DNA of 64,000 nt from Haematobacter massiliensis (GTDB taxonomy: Bacteria > Pseudomonadota > Alphaproteobacteria > Rhodobacterales > Rhodobacteraceae): positions 124,001 to 188,000 of the forward strand of contig NZ_JGYG01000004.1 of NCBI RefSeq assembly GCF_000740795.1, in the 5' to 3' direction. This document shows, piece by piece, positions 38,476 to 47,328 of this stretch. The translations under genes were made by a program, and so were the position numbers. Position 1 is the first letter of the stretch; the number at the start of each line of letters is the position of its first letter. The notes under the pieces were generated by a model. It searched no databases and was not told the DNA's origin. It saw only the letters and a program-made list of their open reading frames with translations.

Positions 38476-38745
38476 ATGTATTCTTTAGGATCCGGCAGCG
38501 CGAGATCAAGTGGGGCTGTCAACATTGAAGCCAAGGTACGCTGTCCCGTCGAAGCGACGCTCAAAATAATAGGCAGAAAGTGGGAGGTGTTATTCTAATA
38601 TCTTTTCGAGCCACCCATGCAGCCTTATCCAGGCGTCGTGGGTGTATCGCCGCGAGTACTTTCTTACGCAGGCTGTGAAAGAAACGGCATAATGATTATA
38701 AAGGGCTTCGCGGAGACGTCGTTTAAAAGGTCGATTACTAGATTT
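38476..38745 (+). pseudogene. HxlR-family regulator, frameshifted remnant
   Basis: An ATG at 38476 opens a frame ending at 38598 that contains CPVEATLKIIGRKWEVLF, the conserved start of HxlR winged-helix proteins. It then stops. Further on, the family's middle and C-terminal parts appear in other frames: REYFLTQAVKE (recognition-helix region, normally LTQALRELE) and RNGIMIIKGFAETSFKRSIT (normally a D/NGII-R-x-Y-AEVPPKVEYSLT wing). At least two frame changes are needed, so the gene is broken. Such regulators are commonly divergent from the gene they control, which would be the YcaC-like hydrolase. Confidence 0.7.
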
Positions 38746-39230
38746 CGAATTTGGAAAAAATAGTATATTGCATATTATGCCTCATCTCCCAGTGAGGCGC
38801 CATTATAGAAGCGCGGGAAAATGACGAAGTCAGTCGTTTCCCATCGACGTGCAAAATTAATAGGGCCGTGATACCAGCGTTGTCGGGCATCGAGAACGCG
38901 AAATCCGCTACACGAAACCTTGGCTCATGCCGATAAATGCGAAGCCGGGTGCGGAGCTGGCCGGTAATGATGACGTCGCGGATGCTATCGACTGATTTGA
39001 CATGGCGAGTTGCAACGAAGCACGCATTTTTACATGTAAGACTCAGCAGCCGAAGAGATCGCGCGGCTGACAATGGATGCGAGCCGTGGAAAAAAAGCTG
39101 GCCTCCCGCTGTATGAATGGCTCGTCGTGTCTATCCACTTAAATCGTGATCGGCCGTCTTGTTCGTCCGTAAGGCGCTGGTCGTGTGCCGACCTGCTATT
39201 TGCAAGGGTATCGGGCGCCTCAACGCTGTA
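38746..39230. other. 485-bp AT-richer gap without a supported gene
   Basis: A 111-codon open frame on the minus strand (38738-39073) has no recognised motif and overlaps the HxlR remnant; I do not call it. Nothing else recognisable is seen before the ABC ATPase gene. Confidence 0.4.
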
Positions 39231-39956
39231 TCAACCGTGCAGATAGGCCTTGGACAGAGTTCCATCTGCCAGCGTCCGGTCCCATTCGCCGCGGCCGACC
39301 TCGTGCACCACGCGGCCCAGCGACATGACATAGGCGCGCTCCGTCATCTGGGCGGCAAGCTGAATGCTCTGCTCGACGATCAGCAGGCTGAGACCGCGGC
39401 TGCGCAGCTTATTCAGCGCTGCGAGGATTTCATGCACGATCTTTGGCGCCAGCCCAGTCGTCAACTCGTCGAGGATCAGCAGCCGGGGTTGCAGCAGCAG
39501 GGCCCGGGCGACGCAGACCTGTTGCTGCTGGCCGCCTGACAGCAACTCGACCCGCGTTTCCAGCTTCTCGCGCACCACCGGGAACAGCTCCAGGACCTCG
39601 TCCATGGCCATGCGGCGAAAGCTTTCCGGGCGGGGCGCTCGCTGGCCGGCATGGTCGGAGAGGCGCAGATGCTCGGCGACCGTCAGCTCCGAAAACAGGC
39701 CGCGCGTCTCCAGCACGGCGGCGATGCCGTATTGGACCATGCGATGCGCCGGCAGTCCGGCGATATCGGCGCCGTCCAGTTGGATGCGGCCCGCAGTCGG
39801 AGCGGAAAGGCCAAGGATGGCGCGCACCAGCGTCGATTTTCCAGCCCCGTTGGCGCCGACGATGGCCACCGCTTCATTGTCGCCGACCGTCATGCTGAGG
39901 TCGCGCAGAACGGGGATATGGCCATATCCGGCGTCGATTCCGTTAACCGCAAGCAT
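39231..39956 (-). CDS. branched-chain amino acid-type ABC ATPase (LivF family)
   Basis: 241-residue ATPase, one of two for a Liv-type importer. Walker A GANGAGKST (about residues 34-42), signature LSGGQQQQVCVARAL and Walker B LLILDELTTGLAP are visible; the usual DEPT is DELT here. H-loop is VEQSIQLAAQ, as usual for LivF, and it reads MLAVNGIDAGYGHIPVLRDL at the start. Four bases from the LivG-type gene. Confidence 0.9.
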   Translation of the reverse strand: MLAVNGIDAGYGHIPVLRDLSMTVGDNEAVAIVGANGAGKSTLVRAILGLSAPTAGRIQLDGADIAGLPAHRMVQYGIAAVLETRGLFSELTVAEHLRLSDHAGQRAPRPESFRRMAMDEVLELFPVVREKLETRVELLSGGQQQQVCVARALLLQPRLLILDELTTGLAPKIVHEILAALNKLRSRGLSLLIVEQSIQLAAQMTERAYVMSLGRVVHEVGRGEWDRTLADGTLSKAYLHG

Positions 39957-39959
39957 GTG

Positions 39960-40718
39960 TCATCCCCCCAGATAAGCTTCGCGGACAGCGTCATTGGTCT
40001 GAATCCGTGCCATCGAGCCGCTGGCAATGATCTTGCCGAAGTAGAGCGCATGGACCTCCTCGCAGACCTGCATCAGCCCCATGTCATGCGAAACCAACAG
40101 GATGGTGATGCCCTCTGCCGCCAGTTCCTCTATCCACTGACGAAGACGTTGTACCTCGTCATGCGAGAGGCCGGAGGAGGGTTCGTCCAGCAGCAACAGG
40201 CGCGGCGCGGCCATGCGGGCACGCGCAATCTCGACAATGCGCTGCTGGCCTGCAGGTAACTCCCCCGCACGGCTGCGCGCCAGCGCGGTCAGTCCGAAAC
40301 GGTCCAGCATGGCGGCGGTCTGTTCCTTCACCGTGGCATATTCGCGCCGTGCTGACGGGCTGCGCAACATCGCGCTGGCAAAACCCGCGCGGGTCTGCAT
40401 GTAAAGCCCCATGGCAACATTGTCGGCGACGCTCATATGGCCAAAGACCTTGGGTGTCTGAAAGGTGCGGATGAGGCCGGCGCGGCTGCGGGCCGGTACG
40501 CTGCTGCGGGTGATGTCGCGCTCCTGTAACAGAATTTCACCCGCTTTCGGGATCAGATAGCCCGAGGCGATGTTGAACAACGTCGTCTTGCCCGAGCCGT
40601 TCGGTCCGATCAGCCCGGCGATGCCGCCACGCTGCACCGTGAAGCTGACATCGCGCAGCACGGTCAGCCCGCCGAAGGCATGCGCAACGCTGCGCAGTTC
40701 AAGGATTGGGTCGGTCAT
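39960..40718 (-). CDS. branched-chain amino acid-type ABC ATPase (LivG family)
   Basis: 252-residue ATPase. Walker A GPNGSGKTT, the LivG phrase RSRAGLIRTFQTPKVFGHMS, signature LPAGQQRIVEIARAR and Walker B LLLLDEPSSGLS with H-loop VSHDMGLM are present. ATG at 40718 overlaps the LivM-type stop by 4 bases; the longer frame upstream is a shadow of that gene. The signature begins LPAGQ rather than LSGGQ, which is common in LivG. Confidence 0.9.
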   Translation of the reverse strand: MTDPILELRSVAHAFGGLTVLRDVSFTVQRGGIAGLIGPNGSGKTTLFNIASGYLIPKAGEILLQERDITRSSVPARSRAGLIRTFQTPKVFGHMSVADNVAMGLYMQTRAGFASAMLRSPSARREYATVKEQTAAMLDRFGLTALARSRAGELPAGQQRIVEIARARMAAPRLLLLDEPSSGLSHDEVQRLRQWIEELAAEGITILLVSHDMGLMQVCEEVHALYFGKIIASGSMARIQTNDAVREAYLGG

Positions 40719-41647
40719 GCAGCCGTCCTCCGGCGCAGGCGGGCGGGTAGCCCGGTGAGGCCCTCGGGGAGCAAGACGACGACCAGCACCAGCACGATGC
40801 CGAACAGCATCTGGTGCATGTCGCCGAAGCGCGCCAGCCACTCGGGCACGAAGGTGATGAATAGCGCGCCTGGGATCACGCCCCAGACCATGCGTGCCCC
40901 GGCAATCACCGGGATCAACAGGAACACGATCGACCGCTGCACGGTGAAGCTTTCGACGCTGACATAGGTGACATGGTGGGCAAACAGCGATCCCGCCAGC
41001 GCGCCCAGCACTGCACCAATGACGAAAACCTTGACGCGCATGGCGTGGATATCGACGCCCAGCCCTTCAGCCGCTGGCGCCGCGTCGCGAACGGCGCGCA
41101 TGGCAAGGCCTGGGCGGCCCTGTGTCAGGTTCCAGGCCAGCCCCAGCGCTGCCAGAGCGATCACCCAGGCAAGGTAGTAGAACCGCACGGGCGTGTCGAA
41201 GGCGAAGCCGGCGATGGAGAGCGGCGGCAGCCCACCAATCCCCCGCGTGCCTCCGGTCAGCCAGTCCCATTCGAAGAACAGGATGGTGCCGATGGTGCCG
41301 ACCGCCAGCGTCGCCAGTGCCAGGAAGAAGCCCGAAAGCCGCAGGATTGGCCAGCCTATGGCCAGTGCCACCAACCCCGCCGTGACCATGCCGACAAGGA
41401 TGCCCAGCCAGGGCGACCATTCCAGCATCACAGTGCCATAGGCCGAGGCATAGGCGCCGATGCCGTAGAAGAACGCTTGCGCCAGATTGACGATGCCGCA
41501 TTGGCCCAGCAGCAGCCCGACGCCCAGCCCAGCGATACTGTAGAGTGCGGCAAAGATCATCAGGTCCAGCGTGTGTCGCGCCGCTACCAGCGGGAGTGCC
41601 GTCAGCAACAGGATGAGCACAGCGATCACAAGTGTCTGGCGGGTCAT
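40715..41647 (-). CDS. branched-chain amino acid-type ABC permease (LivM family)
   Basis: 310-residue permease with about eight to ten hydrophobic segments, beginning TLVIAVLILLLTALPLVAAR. LivM motifs are YSIAGLGVGLLLGQCGIVNLA, and GRPGLAMRAVRDAAPAAEGL, the loop that contacts the ATPase. ATG at 41647 follows GGGAGGTTGAT. One base separates it from the LivH-type gene. Confidence 0.9.
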   Translation of the reverse strand: MTRQTLVIAVLILLLTALPLVAARHTLDLMIFAALYSIAGLGVGLLLGQCGIVNLAQAFFYGIGAYASAYGTVMLEWSPWLGILVGMVTAGLVALAIGWPILRLSGFFLALATLAVGTIGTILFFEWDWLTGGTRGIGGLPPLSIAGFAFDTPVRFYYLAWVIALAALGLAWNLTQGRPGLAMRAVRDAAPAAEGLGVDIHAMRVKVFVIGAVLGALAGSLFAHHVTYVSVESFTVQRSIVFLLIPVIAGARMVWGVIPGALFITFVPEWLARFGDMHQMLFGIVLVLVVVLLPEGLTGLPARLRRRTAA

Positions 41648-41648
41648 A

Positions 41649-42536
41649 TCAACCTCCCTTGCGTCCGGCACGGCCCAGCAGGCCGTTTGGCAGCAGCACC
41701 ATCATCACCAGCATGATCCCCAGCGCCACCACGTCCTTGTAGCCGGACGACAGGCCCACAGCGGCCAGCGCCTCGCTGAGGCCGATGACAAGACCCCCAA
41801 GCAGGGCGCCCAGCGGGTTGGTGAGGCCGCCGAGGATGGCGGCCGCGAAACCCTTCAGGGTGATGCCGAGCCCCATCTGGTAGCTGACGGCGATCAGCGG
41901 CGTCACAAGGATGCCGGCCAACGCGCCGATGGCGCCGCCCAGCAAGAAGGTGTAGCCCCGCATCCGCGCGACGTTGATGCCGTTGGTTGCGGCCCCTTCC
42001 GGGCTGATCGACGCGGCCGTCATCGACAGCCCGATGATCGAGAAGCGGTAGAAGGCCCAAAGCCCCGCGACCATGACCAGCGCGATCACGATCAGCCAGA
42101 TGGCATGGATCGGCATATAGGCCCCGAAGATCTCCACCGAGCCGGAGCCGCCGATACCCGGCAGCAGATGCGCATCGCGCCCGGCAAAATACAGCACCGC
42201 GGCGCCGATCGTGAAGGCAAGGCCGATCGTCAGCAGCAGAAAGGCGTCCTCCTCGGCATGGCGACGCATCATCGGCCGCACACAAAGCAGGTCGATGAGC
42301 CAGCCGGTTGCAGCGCCCGCCACGATGCCGACCACGAAGCCCACGGGATAGGGCAACCCGCTCAGCGAGACGGCATAGACCGCGACCATGCCGCCGATCA
42401 CCGCGAAATCGCCCTGCATGGCGTTGATGATGCGTGTGCCCTTGAAGATCACGGCAATGCCGATCCCGACCAGCGCATAGATGAAACTATTGGCCAGGCC
42501 GGCCAGAACCGCCTGCCACATCAATGTGGGTGTCAT
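41649..42536 (-). CDS. branched-chain amino acid-type ABC permease (LivH family)
   Basis: 295-residue permease. Typical LivH phrases are NSFIYALVGIGIAVIFKGTR, INAMQGDFAVIGGM and FAAAILGGLTNPLGALLGGL. About eight hydrophobic segments. Second gene of the leftward operon, 41 bases after the binding-protein gene. Confidence 0.9.
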   Translation of the reverse strand: MTPTLMWQAVLAGLANSFIYALVGIGIAVIFKGTRIINAMQGDFAVIGGMVAVYAVSLSGLPYPVGFVVGIVAGAATGWLIDLLCVRPMMRRHAEEDAFLLLTIGLAFTIGAAVLYFAGRDAHLLPGIGGSGSVEIFGAYMPIHAIWLIVIALVMVAGLWAFYRFSIIGLSMTAASISPEGAATNGINVARMRGYTFLLGGAIGALAGILVTPLIAVSYQMGLGITLKGFAAAILGGLTNPLGALLGGLVIGLSEALAAVGLSSGYKDVVALGIMLVMMVLLPNGLLGRAGRKGG

Positions 42537-42577
42537 GATCTCTTCCCTTGGCGCGGCTTGCGCGGAGAGCGTCGCCG

Positions 42578-43705
42578 TCAGTCGGCGGCGCGATAGGGCA
42601 GGCGGCTGAACTGTCCCTTGGTCAGCAGCGAGTAGTTGAAGCTCGCCAGTGTCAGCCCGCCCATGTCGGCGGCGGAGAAGTCATAAGCGGCGAAGGCACC
42701 CGGCCATGGCCCGCGCAACGCTTCGCAGAGCGCGCCCTGCTCCGGTTCCGGCCCGGTCTTTTCCAGCGCGGCAGTGACGGCCATGACAGCATCCCAACCG
42801 GCGGCCTCCAGATGTTTGGGCGGCCGTCCGTATTCGGCCTCGAAAGCCTTCACGAATTCGGCCTGATAGGGCTGCGGGTCCTCGGCGATCAGGAATTCGG
42901 CATGGACCACGTTATCCGCCGCATCGCCCATCGCCCGCACAACGTCGTAAAGCGCCGTGCCATGAACCGAGACAATTGGCTGGCTCAGGCCGACCTGCCG
43001 GAGATTGCGAAATCCGGTGGCGTTTGAACTGAGAACGATCACCATGTCGGGTTCGGCAGCCTTGACCTTGGCGGCCTGCGGCGTGGCATCGGTAGCCGAA
43101 AGCTCGAATTTTTCGACCGCGACGAAATCGACGCCGAATTCCGGACCAAGCTTCTGCATCGCGCCCCAGACCACCTGGCCATAGCCGGAATCGTGCAGGA
43201 CACCGATCTTCTTGCCGCCATGGTCACGAACATAGCTGAGAAGGGCGCGGGCGTTCAGCTCTTGCGCCGGGGTCAGATGCAGCACGCAGTTGCGCTTGGC
43301 CTCAACCGCCGGACCAAGGCCGGTGAAGGCCAGCACCGGCAGTTCCTCGCGCTGGGTGATGGCGCCGATCGCCACGGTCTGGGCGATACCGGAGGGGCCG
43401 ATAACCGCAACCACGCCTTCGGAATGGGCCAGCATGTTGATCTTGCTCATCGCCGCGTCCGGGTTCGATCCGTCATCCTCCAGTATCAGCTTCAGCGGAT
43501 GGCCGGCTACGCCACCGCGCGCGTTCACTGTCTTGATGCCCAGAAGAACGCCGTCGCGCTCTGCCAGTCCCAGCGAGGCGAGACCGCCCGTGGTCGACAG
43601 GATCGCCCCCAGCTTGATTGGCGCCTTGTCCTGCGCTGTGGCGGGTATGGCTGTCAGCAGGGCTGTCGCCGCAGCGACGCCCAGAAAAATCCTCCGCGAA
43701 TCCAT
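42578..43705 (-). CDS. Liv-type ABC substrate-binding protein
   Basis: 375-residue periplasmic binding protein of the LivK fold with a Sec signal (IFLGVAAATALLTAIPATAQ, residues 6-25). IKLGAILSTTGGLASLGLAE opens the mature domain and VVAVIGPSGIAQTVAIGAI is the ligand-loop region. The ligand is uncertain: many members of this group bind aromatic acids or other organic acids instead of leucine. It heads the importer operon, divergent from the SDR gene. Confidence 0.88.
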   Translation of the reverse strand: MDSRRIFLGVAAATALLTAIPATAQDKAPIKLGAILSTTGGLASLGLAERDGVLLGIKTVNARGGVAGHPLKLILEDDGSNPDAAMSKINMLAHSEGVVAVIGPSGIAQTVAIGAITQREELPVLAFTGLGPAVEAKRNCVLHLTPAQELNARALLSYVRDHGGKKIGVLHDSGYGQVVWGAMQKLGPEFGVDFVAVEKFELSATDATPQAAKVKAAEPDMVIVLSSNATGFRNLRQVGLSQPIVSVHGTALYDVVRAMGDAADNVVHAEFLIAEDPQPYQAEFVKAFEAEYGRPPKHLEAAGWDAVMAVTAALEKTGPEPEQGALCEALRGPWPGAFAAYDFSAADMGGLTLASFNYSLLTKGQFSRLPYRAAD

Positions 43706-43764
43706 CTGTTCCTCCCTGTGGATTGCCCTACGACGATAACAAGAATAATTTTCAATTCAATATT

Positions 43765-43798
43765 GTATTTTCGAAAATACGATCACTATCGTACGATA
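43765..43798. promoter_or_regulatory. stacked palindromes in the divergent binding-protein/SDR promoter
   Basis: Three overlapping symmetric elements: GTATTTTCGAAAATAC (43765-43780, perfect), TACGATCACTATCGTA (43778-43793, 6-bp arms) and TATCGTACGATA (43787-43798, perfect). They end 28 bases before the SDR start, in an otherwise AT-rich gap. A regulator binding here could control both directions; no regulator gene lies beside it. Confidence 0.6.
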
Positions 43799-43826
43799 TG
43801 GCTCGTGCATCATTATGAGGGTTCCA

Positions 43827-44567
43827 ATGCGACTGGATGAGAAGGTGGTGGTCGTGACAGGTGCCGAATCGGATATCGGGCGCGCCATCGCGCTGGCCTG
43901 CGCCGATCTCGGCGCGCGGCTGATGCTGGCTGGACTGGATGAGGAGGGGCTGGCCCGGACGAGCGCGCTCGCAGGGGCGGCGGAGGTCGACTGGAAGGTG
44001 ACGGATATCTGCGCCCGCGCGCAACTTGCCGATCTGATAGACGGAACGTTGGCGCGTTTCGGGCGGCTGGACGCGATGGTTGCCAATGCCGGCGTGGCGC
44101 TGGCAAAAACGCCGATATTGGAGCTGGACGACGCGGAATGGGATCGGGTTGTGTCGGTGAACCTCACCGGCACCTACAACACGGTGATCGCGGCGGCGCG
44201 AGCGCTGGTAGCTCAGGGGCAGGGCGGCTCGATCATCGCCACCGGTTCATCGACGGCGCTGCGGGCCATGGCGGGGCTGACGCCCTATACGGCCGCCAAG
44301 GCCGGCGTGCATGGGCTGATGCGGCAACTGGCGCTGGAGTTGGCCCCGCATCGCATTCGTGTCAATACGCTGGTGCCGGGAACAACGGCCACACCGCTGG
44401 CCAAAGCGCTCCCCGGCCATCTGGAGGCCGCGGCGGCAGCCCTGCCGATGGGCGCGCCTGTCGATCCTGAGGAGCTGGGCCGCTATGTCGCATTTGCGCT
44501 GAGCGACGCCATGCCGCATATGACAGGGTCACTGCTGACCTTGGATTCGGGCAGGACGGTGGCATGA
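43827..44567 (+). CDS. SDR-family oxidoreductase
   Basis: 246-residue classical short-chain dehydrogenase. Cofactor motif TGAESDIGRAIA (about residues 11-22), MVANAGVAL, catalytic Ser in IIATGSSTA and YTAAKAG (Tyr-x3-Lys), and a C-terminal GSLLTLDSGRTVA. The canonical TGxxxGIG is TGxxxDIG here. ATG 43827 with GAGGG 6 bases upstream is preferred to an ATG 12 bases earlier. Divergent from the Liv-type importer; probably acts on the imported compound. Confidence 0.87.
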   Translation: MRLDEKVVVVTGAESDIGRAIALACADLGARLMLAGLDEEGLARTSALAGAAEVDWKVTDICARAQLADLIDGTLARFGRLDAMVANAGVALAKTPILELDDAEWDRVVSVNLTGTYNTVIAAARALVAQGQGGSIIATGSSTALRAMAGLTPYTAAKAGVHGLMRQLALELAPHRIRVNTLVPGTTATPLAKALPGHLEAAAAALPMGAPVDPEELGRYVAFALSDAMPHMTGSLLTLDSGRTVA

Positions 44568-45489
44568 CACAGCTTGGCAACGCGGCATGTTCTCCCCCCA
44601 GGACGATGGACCCGCTTGCGCTCGAGATCGTGCTGGTCGGATAACAATCGTCCTCCGGTGGTGCGATAGGAGTGTTCGCCTTGGCGGATGTAGCTTTTCT
44701 GGGGACTGCTCTCTTCGAAGCTGGCCAGGAAGCGGTCCAGCGTCATACCGACAAGGGGCCCCTCGGGCACTGCTTCCAGCATACCGACATCCTTGCGCGC
44801 TCCGTTCGCGCGAGCAAAAACGCCGAAGTCCCGTTGCTTGCACCGGGACATGAAAGTCGATGAAGGTCTGGTATTCCCGGCGGATCGAAGGGCTGGGACG
44901 CGCAATGCAATATGGAGCGCTGGTCGCGCCCGCAGGCAAAGCCTACGCCTCCCGGGCCACGGCATGGCGCGTCAGATCCGCGTCCGGGGTTTCCAGCACC
45001 CACGAGCCTGCCGATCCTGTAGATCAGGGCGCGAGAAGGCGTTCCTGCTGCGTGCGAGCGCGTCGCGCGGGAGTATCGGCCCATCGACCAAGGCTACGGT
45101 GGGGACGCGTAACACACGCGAGCCCGTATGTGCGCAGGTGGTCGCCGTCGCGCAGGAGCGCCGAGTAGTCGACGGTGCGTTGTTCAACATGACGTGCGAG
45201 CGACCTGCGCATGGTGATCGACCAGTGCACGGCGTCGTCATGGCGGAGCTGTGGCGGAGTGTCATCTGACTTGCCTGGGGAGGCCCTAAGAACAGCAGAC
45301 GGACCTTCGCGCGGGTGCCTTGCCCGAACCCGCCGGAGGAGAGGGGGCGCGTGAACTCGGCACTCTGTCGGGCCGTAGGCGGGCGCCGTGCCCCCAGCGG
45401 ATGTCTTCAGCGCATCGCATTGATATTCCACCGGACGGAGAAGGCATGTTTTCTTTGCTTTGCCCGCCGCTTAGAAGAAGGTGAAGACG
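44568..45489. other. about 920 bp, probably degraded coding sequence
   Basis: No intact gene. On the minus strand, coding-like pieces alternate between frames: one around 44970-45290 (containing VHWSITMRRSLARHVEQRTV) and one around 44660-44860 (containing MLEAVPEGPLVGMTLDRFLA). They have no shared open frame, start or recognised family. This looks like one or two decayed genes, but the identity is unknown. Confidence 0.4.
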
Positions 45490-45517
45490 GCCGCGGCCAC
45501 CTGCCGCCGCGGCTTTT
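45490..45517 (+). terminator. intrinsic terminator or leader attenuator before RraA-like gene
   Basis: Stem GCCGCGGC / GCCGCGGC (8 bp, loop CACCTGCC) is followed directly by TTTT, 30 bases before the start of the RraA-like gene on the same strand. It either ends transcripts from the left or acts as an attenuator in the leader. Confidence 0.5.
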
Positions 45518-45546
45518 GCTACCCATGCAGATGACAAGGAGTTCAC

Positions 45547-46269
45547 ATGGCCGCCGACACTGCTCCGCTTGATCCTTCCGTCGTGGAGACGCTGAAAGGC
45601 GTATCCACCGCGACGCTGACCACGGTCCTGCTGAAGAAGGGGCTGCGCAATGTCTGGCTGCGGGGCACCCGGCCGATCCGCCCCAGTCAGCCGCGGATTG
45701 TCGGGCGCGCCTTCACCCTCCGCTTCGTGCCCGCGCGGGAGGATCTGGCCACGCCCGCCTCCTGGGCGTCGCCGATCTCCACCCGTGCGGCGATAGAGGC
45801 GATGCCTGAGGGGTGCGTCGCCGTTGCCGATGCCATGGGCGTGGCGGATGCGGGGATCTTCGGCGATATCCTCTGCGCTCGGATGCAAAAGCGTGGTGTC
45901 GCGGCGCTCATCACCGACGGGGTGCTGCGCGACGCGGCGGGAGTCCTCGGAACCGATCTGCCGGTCTGGTGCAGCGGGATCGCGGCGCCACCCTCCGTGG
46001 CCGGTCTGACCTTCGTCGGCTGGCAGGAGCCGGTCGCCTGCGGGGGCGTGGCAGTCTTTCCCGGCGACATCATCGTGGTGGACGACGACGGCGCGGTCGT
46101 CATCCCCGCAGCGCTTCTGGAGGATGTGCTTGCCGCGGCTCCTGAGCAGGAGGCGCAGGAAGCCTGGATCATGACCGAGATCGACCGCGGCGTGCCCCTG
46201 CCAGGGCTTTACCCGATGAACGAGGAAACCAAGGCGCGCTATGCGGCCTTTCGGGCGGCAGACACGTGA
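45547..46269 (+). CDS. RraA-family protein (aldolase/decarboxylase-like)
   Basis: 240-residue RraA-fold protein. The fold's metal/substrate loop GIFGDILCARMQKRGVAALI and DGVLRDA (Arg-Asp pair) match the 4-hydroxy-4-methyl-2-oxoglutarate/oxaloacetate aldolase branch, rather than only the RNase E inhibitor branch. VFPGDIIVVDDDGAVVIP is the common C-terminal phrase. AAGGAG site. The stop overlaps the next gene's GTG, so the two are co-translated; together with the DapA-type lyase it may handle an oxo-acid intermediate. Confidence 0.85.
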   Translation: MAADTAPLDPSVVETLKGVSTATLTTVLLKKGLRNVWLRGTRPIRPSQPRIVGRAFTLRFVPAREDLATPASWASPISTRAAIEAMPEGCVAVADAMGVADAGIFGDILCARMQKRGVAALITDGVLRDAAGVLGTDLPVWCSGIAAPPSVAGLTFVGWQEPVACGGVAVFPGDIIVVDDDGAVVIPAALLEDVLAAAPEQEAQEAWIMTEIDRGVPLPGLYPMNEETKARYAAFRAADT

Positions 46270-47222
46270 ACGTTCAAGGCCAGAGCGCGCCCGCCATCGG
46301 CTTCAACGCCGAAACGAAGGGCGTCTACCCGATCGCCGCGACGCCATTCCATGCCGATCTTTCAGTTGACTGGGACAGCCTCGACCGCCTGACTGATTTC
46401 TATCAAGACGCAGGCGCGACCGGGATCACCATCCTCGGCATCATGGGGGAGGCACAGAAACTCACACCGGAGGAGAGCCGGGAGATCGCGCGCCGGGTCA
46501 TCGCGCGTGCGCGGGTGCCGGTCGTGGTCGGTGTATCCAACCCATCCTTTGCCGCGATGGAGGCGCTGGCGAAGGAGGCGATGGATCTGGGCGCGGCGGG
46601 TGTCATGGTTGCCGGTCATGCCGCGCTGCGCTCGGACGAGCAGATTGCCGCGCATTTCCGCAACGCCGTGGAGGCTATCGGGCCGGACACGCCATGGGCA
46701 TTGCAGGATTATCCGCTGACCCTTTCGGTCGTGCTGTCGGTGCCGATGATCCAGCGGCTGATGGCGGAACACCCGTCCTGCATCATGCTGAAGGCGGAGG
46801 ACTGGCCCCAGCTTGAGAAGCTGTCCGCCATCCGTCGCCTGCAGGCGGACGGCGCGCTCAGGCCGTTTTCCATCCTGACGGCGAATGGCGGGCTGTTTCT
46901 CGATCTGGAACCCGGGCGTGGCTCCGATGGGGCAATGACGGGCTATGCCTTCCCGGACATGCTGGTGGAGCTGGACCGGCTTCACCGCAGCGGAGAGCGG
47001 GACGCCGCCCATGACCTGTTCGACGCACATCTACCGATGATCCGCATGGAGCAGCAGGCGGGGATCGGGCTGGCCGTGCGGAAATACCTGCTCATGCGGC
47101 GGGGGGCGATCGCGAATGATATTCAGCGCAAACCGGGGTCGTCCCTTACCCCGCAGGGACGGGCGGAGATCGACTATCTGCTTGTCCGCCTCGCCCGGAA
47201 GGATGCCCGTGCGCAGGTCTGA
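46266..47222 (+). CDS. dihydrodipicolinate synthase/N-acetylneuraminate lyase family protein
   Basis: 318-residue Schiff-base TIM-barrel lyase. The Schiff-base lysine is in SCIMLKAEDWP and the catalytic Tyr in ALQDYPLTL. The usual G-T-T-G-E substrate loop is GIMGEAQKL, so the enzyme is not a true DapA. The start is GTG at 46266, overlapping the RraA-like stop (GTGA). It likely cleaves or forms a 2-oxo acid; substrate unknown. Confidence 0.85.
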   Translation: MNVQGQSAPAIGFNAETKGVYPIAATPFHADLSVDWDSLDRLTDFYQDAGATGITILGIMGEAQKLTPEESREIARRVIARARVPVVVGVSNPSFAAMEALAKEAMDLGAAGVMVAGHAALRSDEQIAAHFRNAVEAIGPDTPWALQDYPLTLSVVLSVPMIQRLMAEHPSCIMLKAEDWPQLEKLSAIRRLQADGALRPFSILTANGGLFLDLEPGRGSDGAMTGYAFPDMLVELDRLHRSGERDAAHDLFDAHLPMIRMEQQAGIGLAVRKYLLMRRGAIANDIQRKPGSSLTPQGRAEIDYLLVRLARKDARAQV

Positions 47223-47328
47223 CGCGCTGTGCTCCCGTCAACGCCTGTCGCGGCGGGAGCTATGCGTCTGCGGCGCAACTACGGAGCGTCAGGATGAGGG
47301 TGGTTCAAAGGGTCTGCACACGTCGTGG

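Noticed and set aside
38738-39073. 111-codon minus-strand frame in the AT-richer patch
   Set aside because: No recognised motif or ribosome site and it overlaps the HxlR remnant; cannot be supported.
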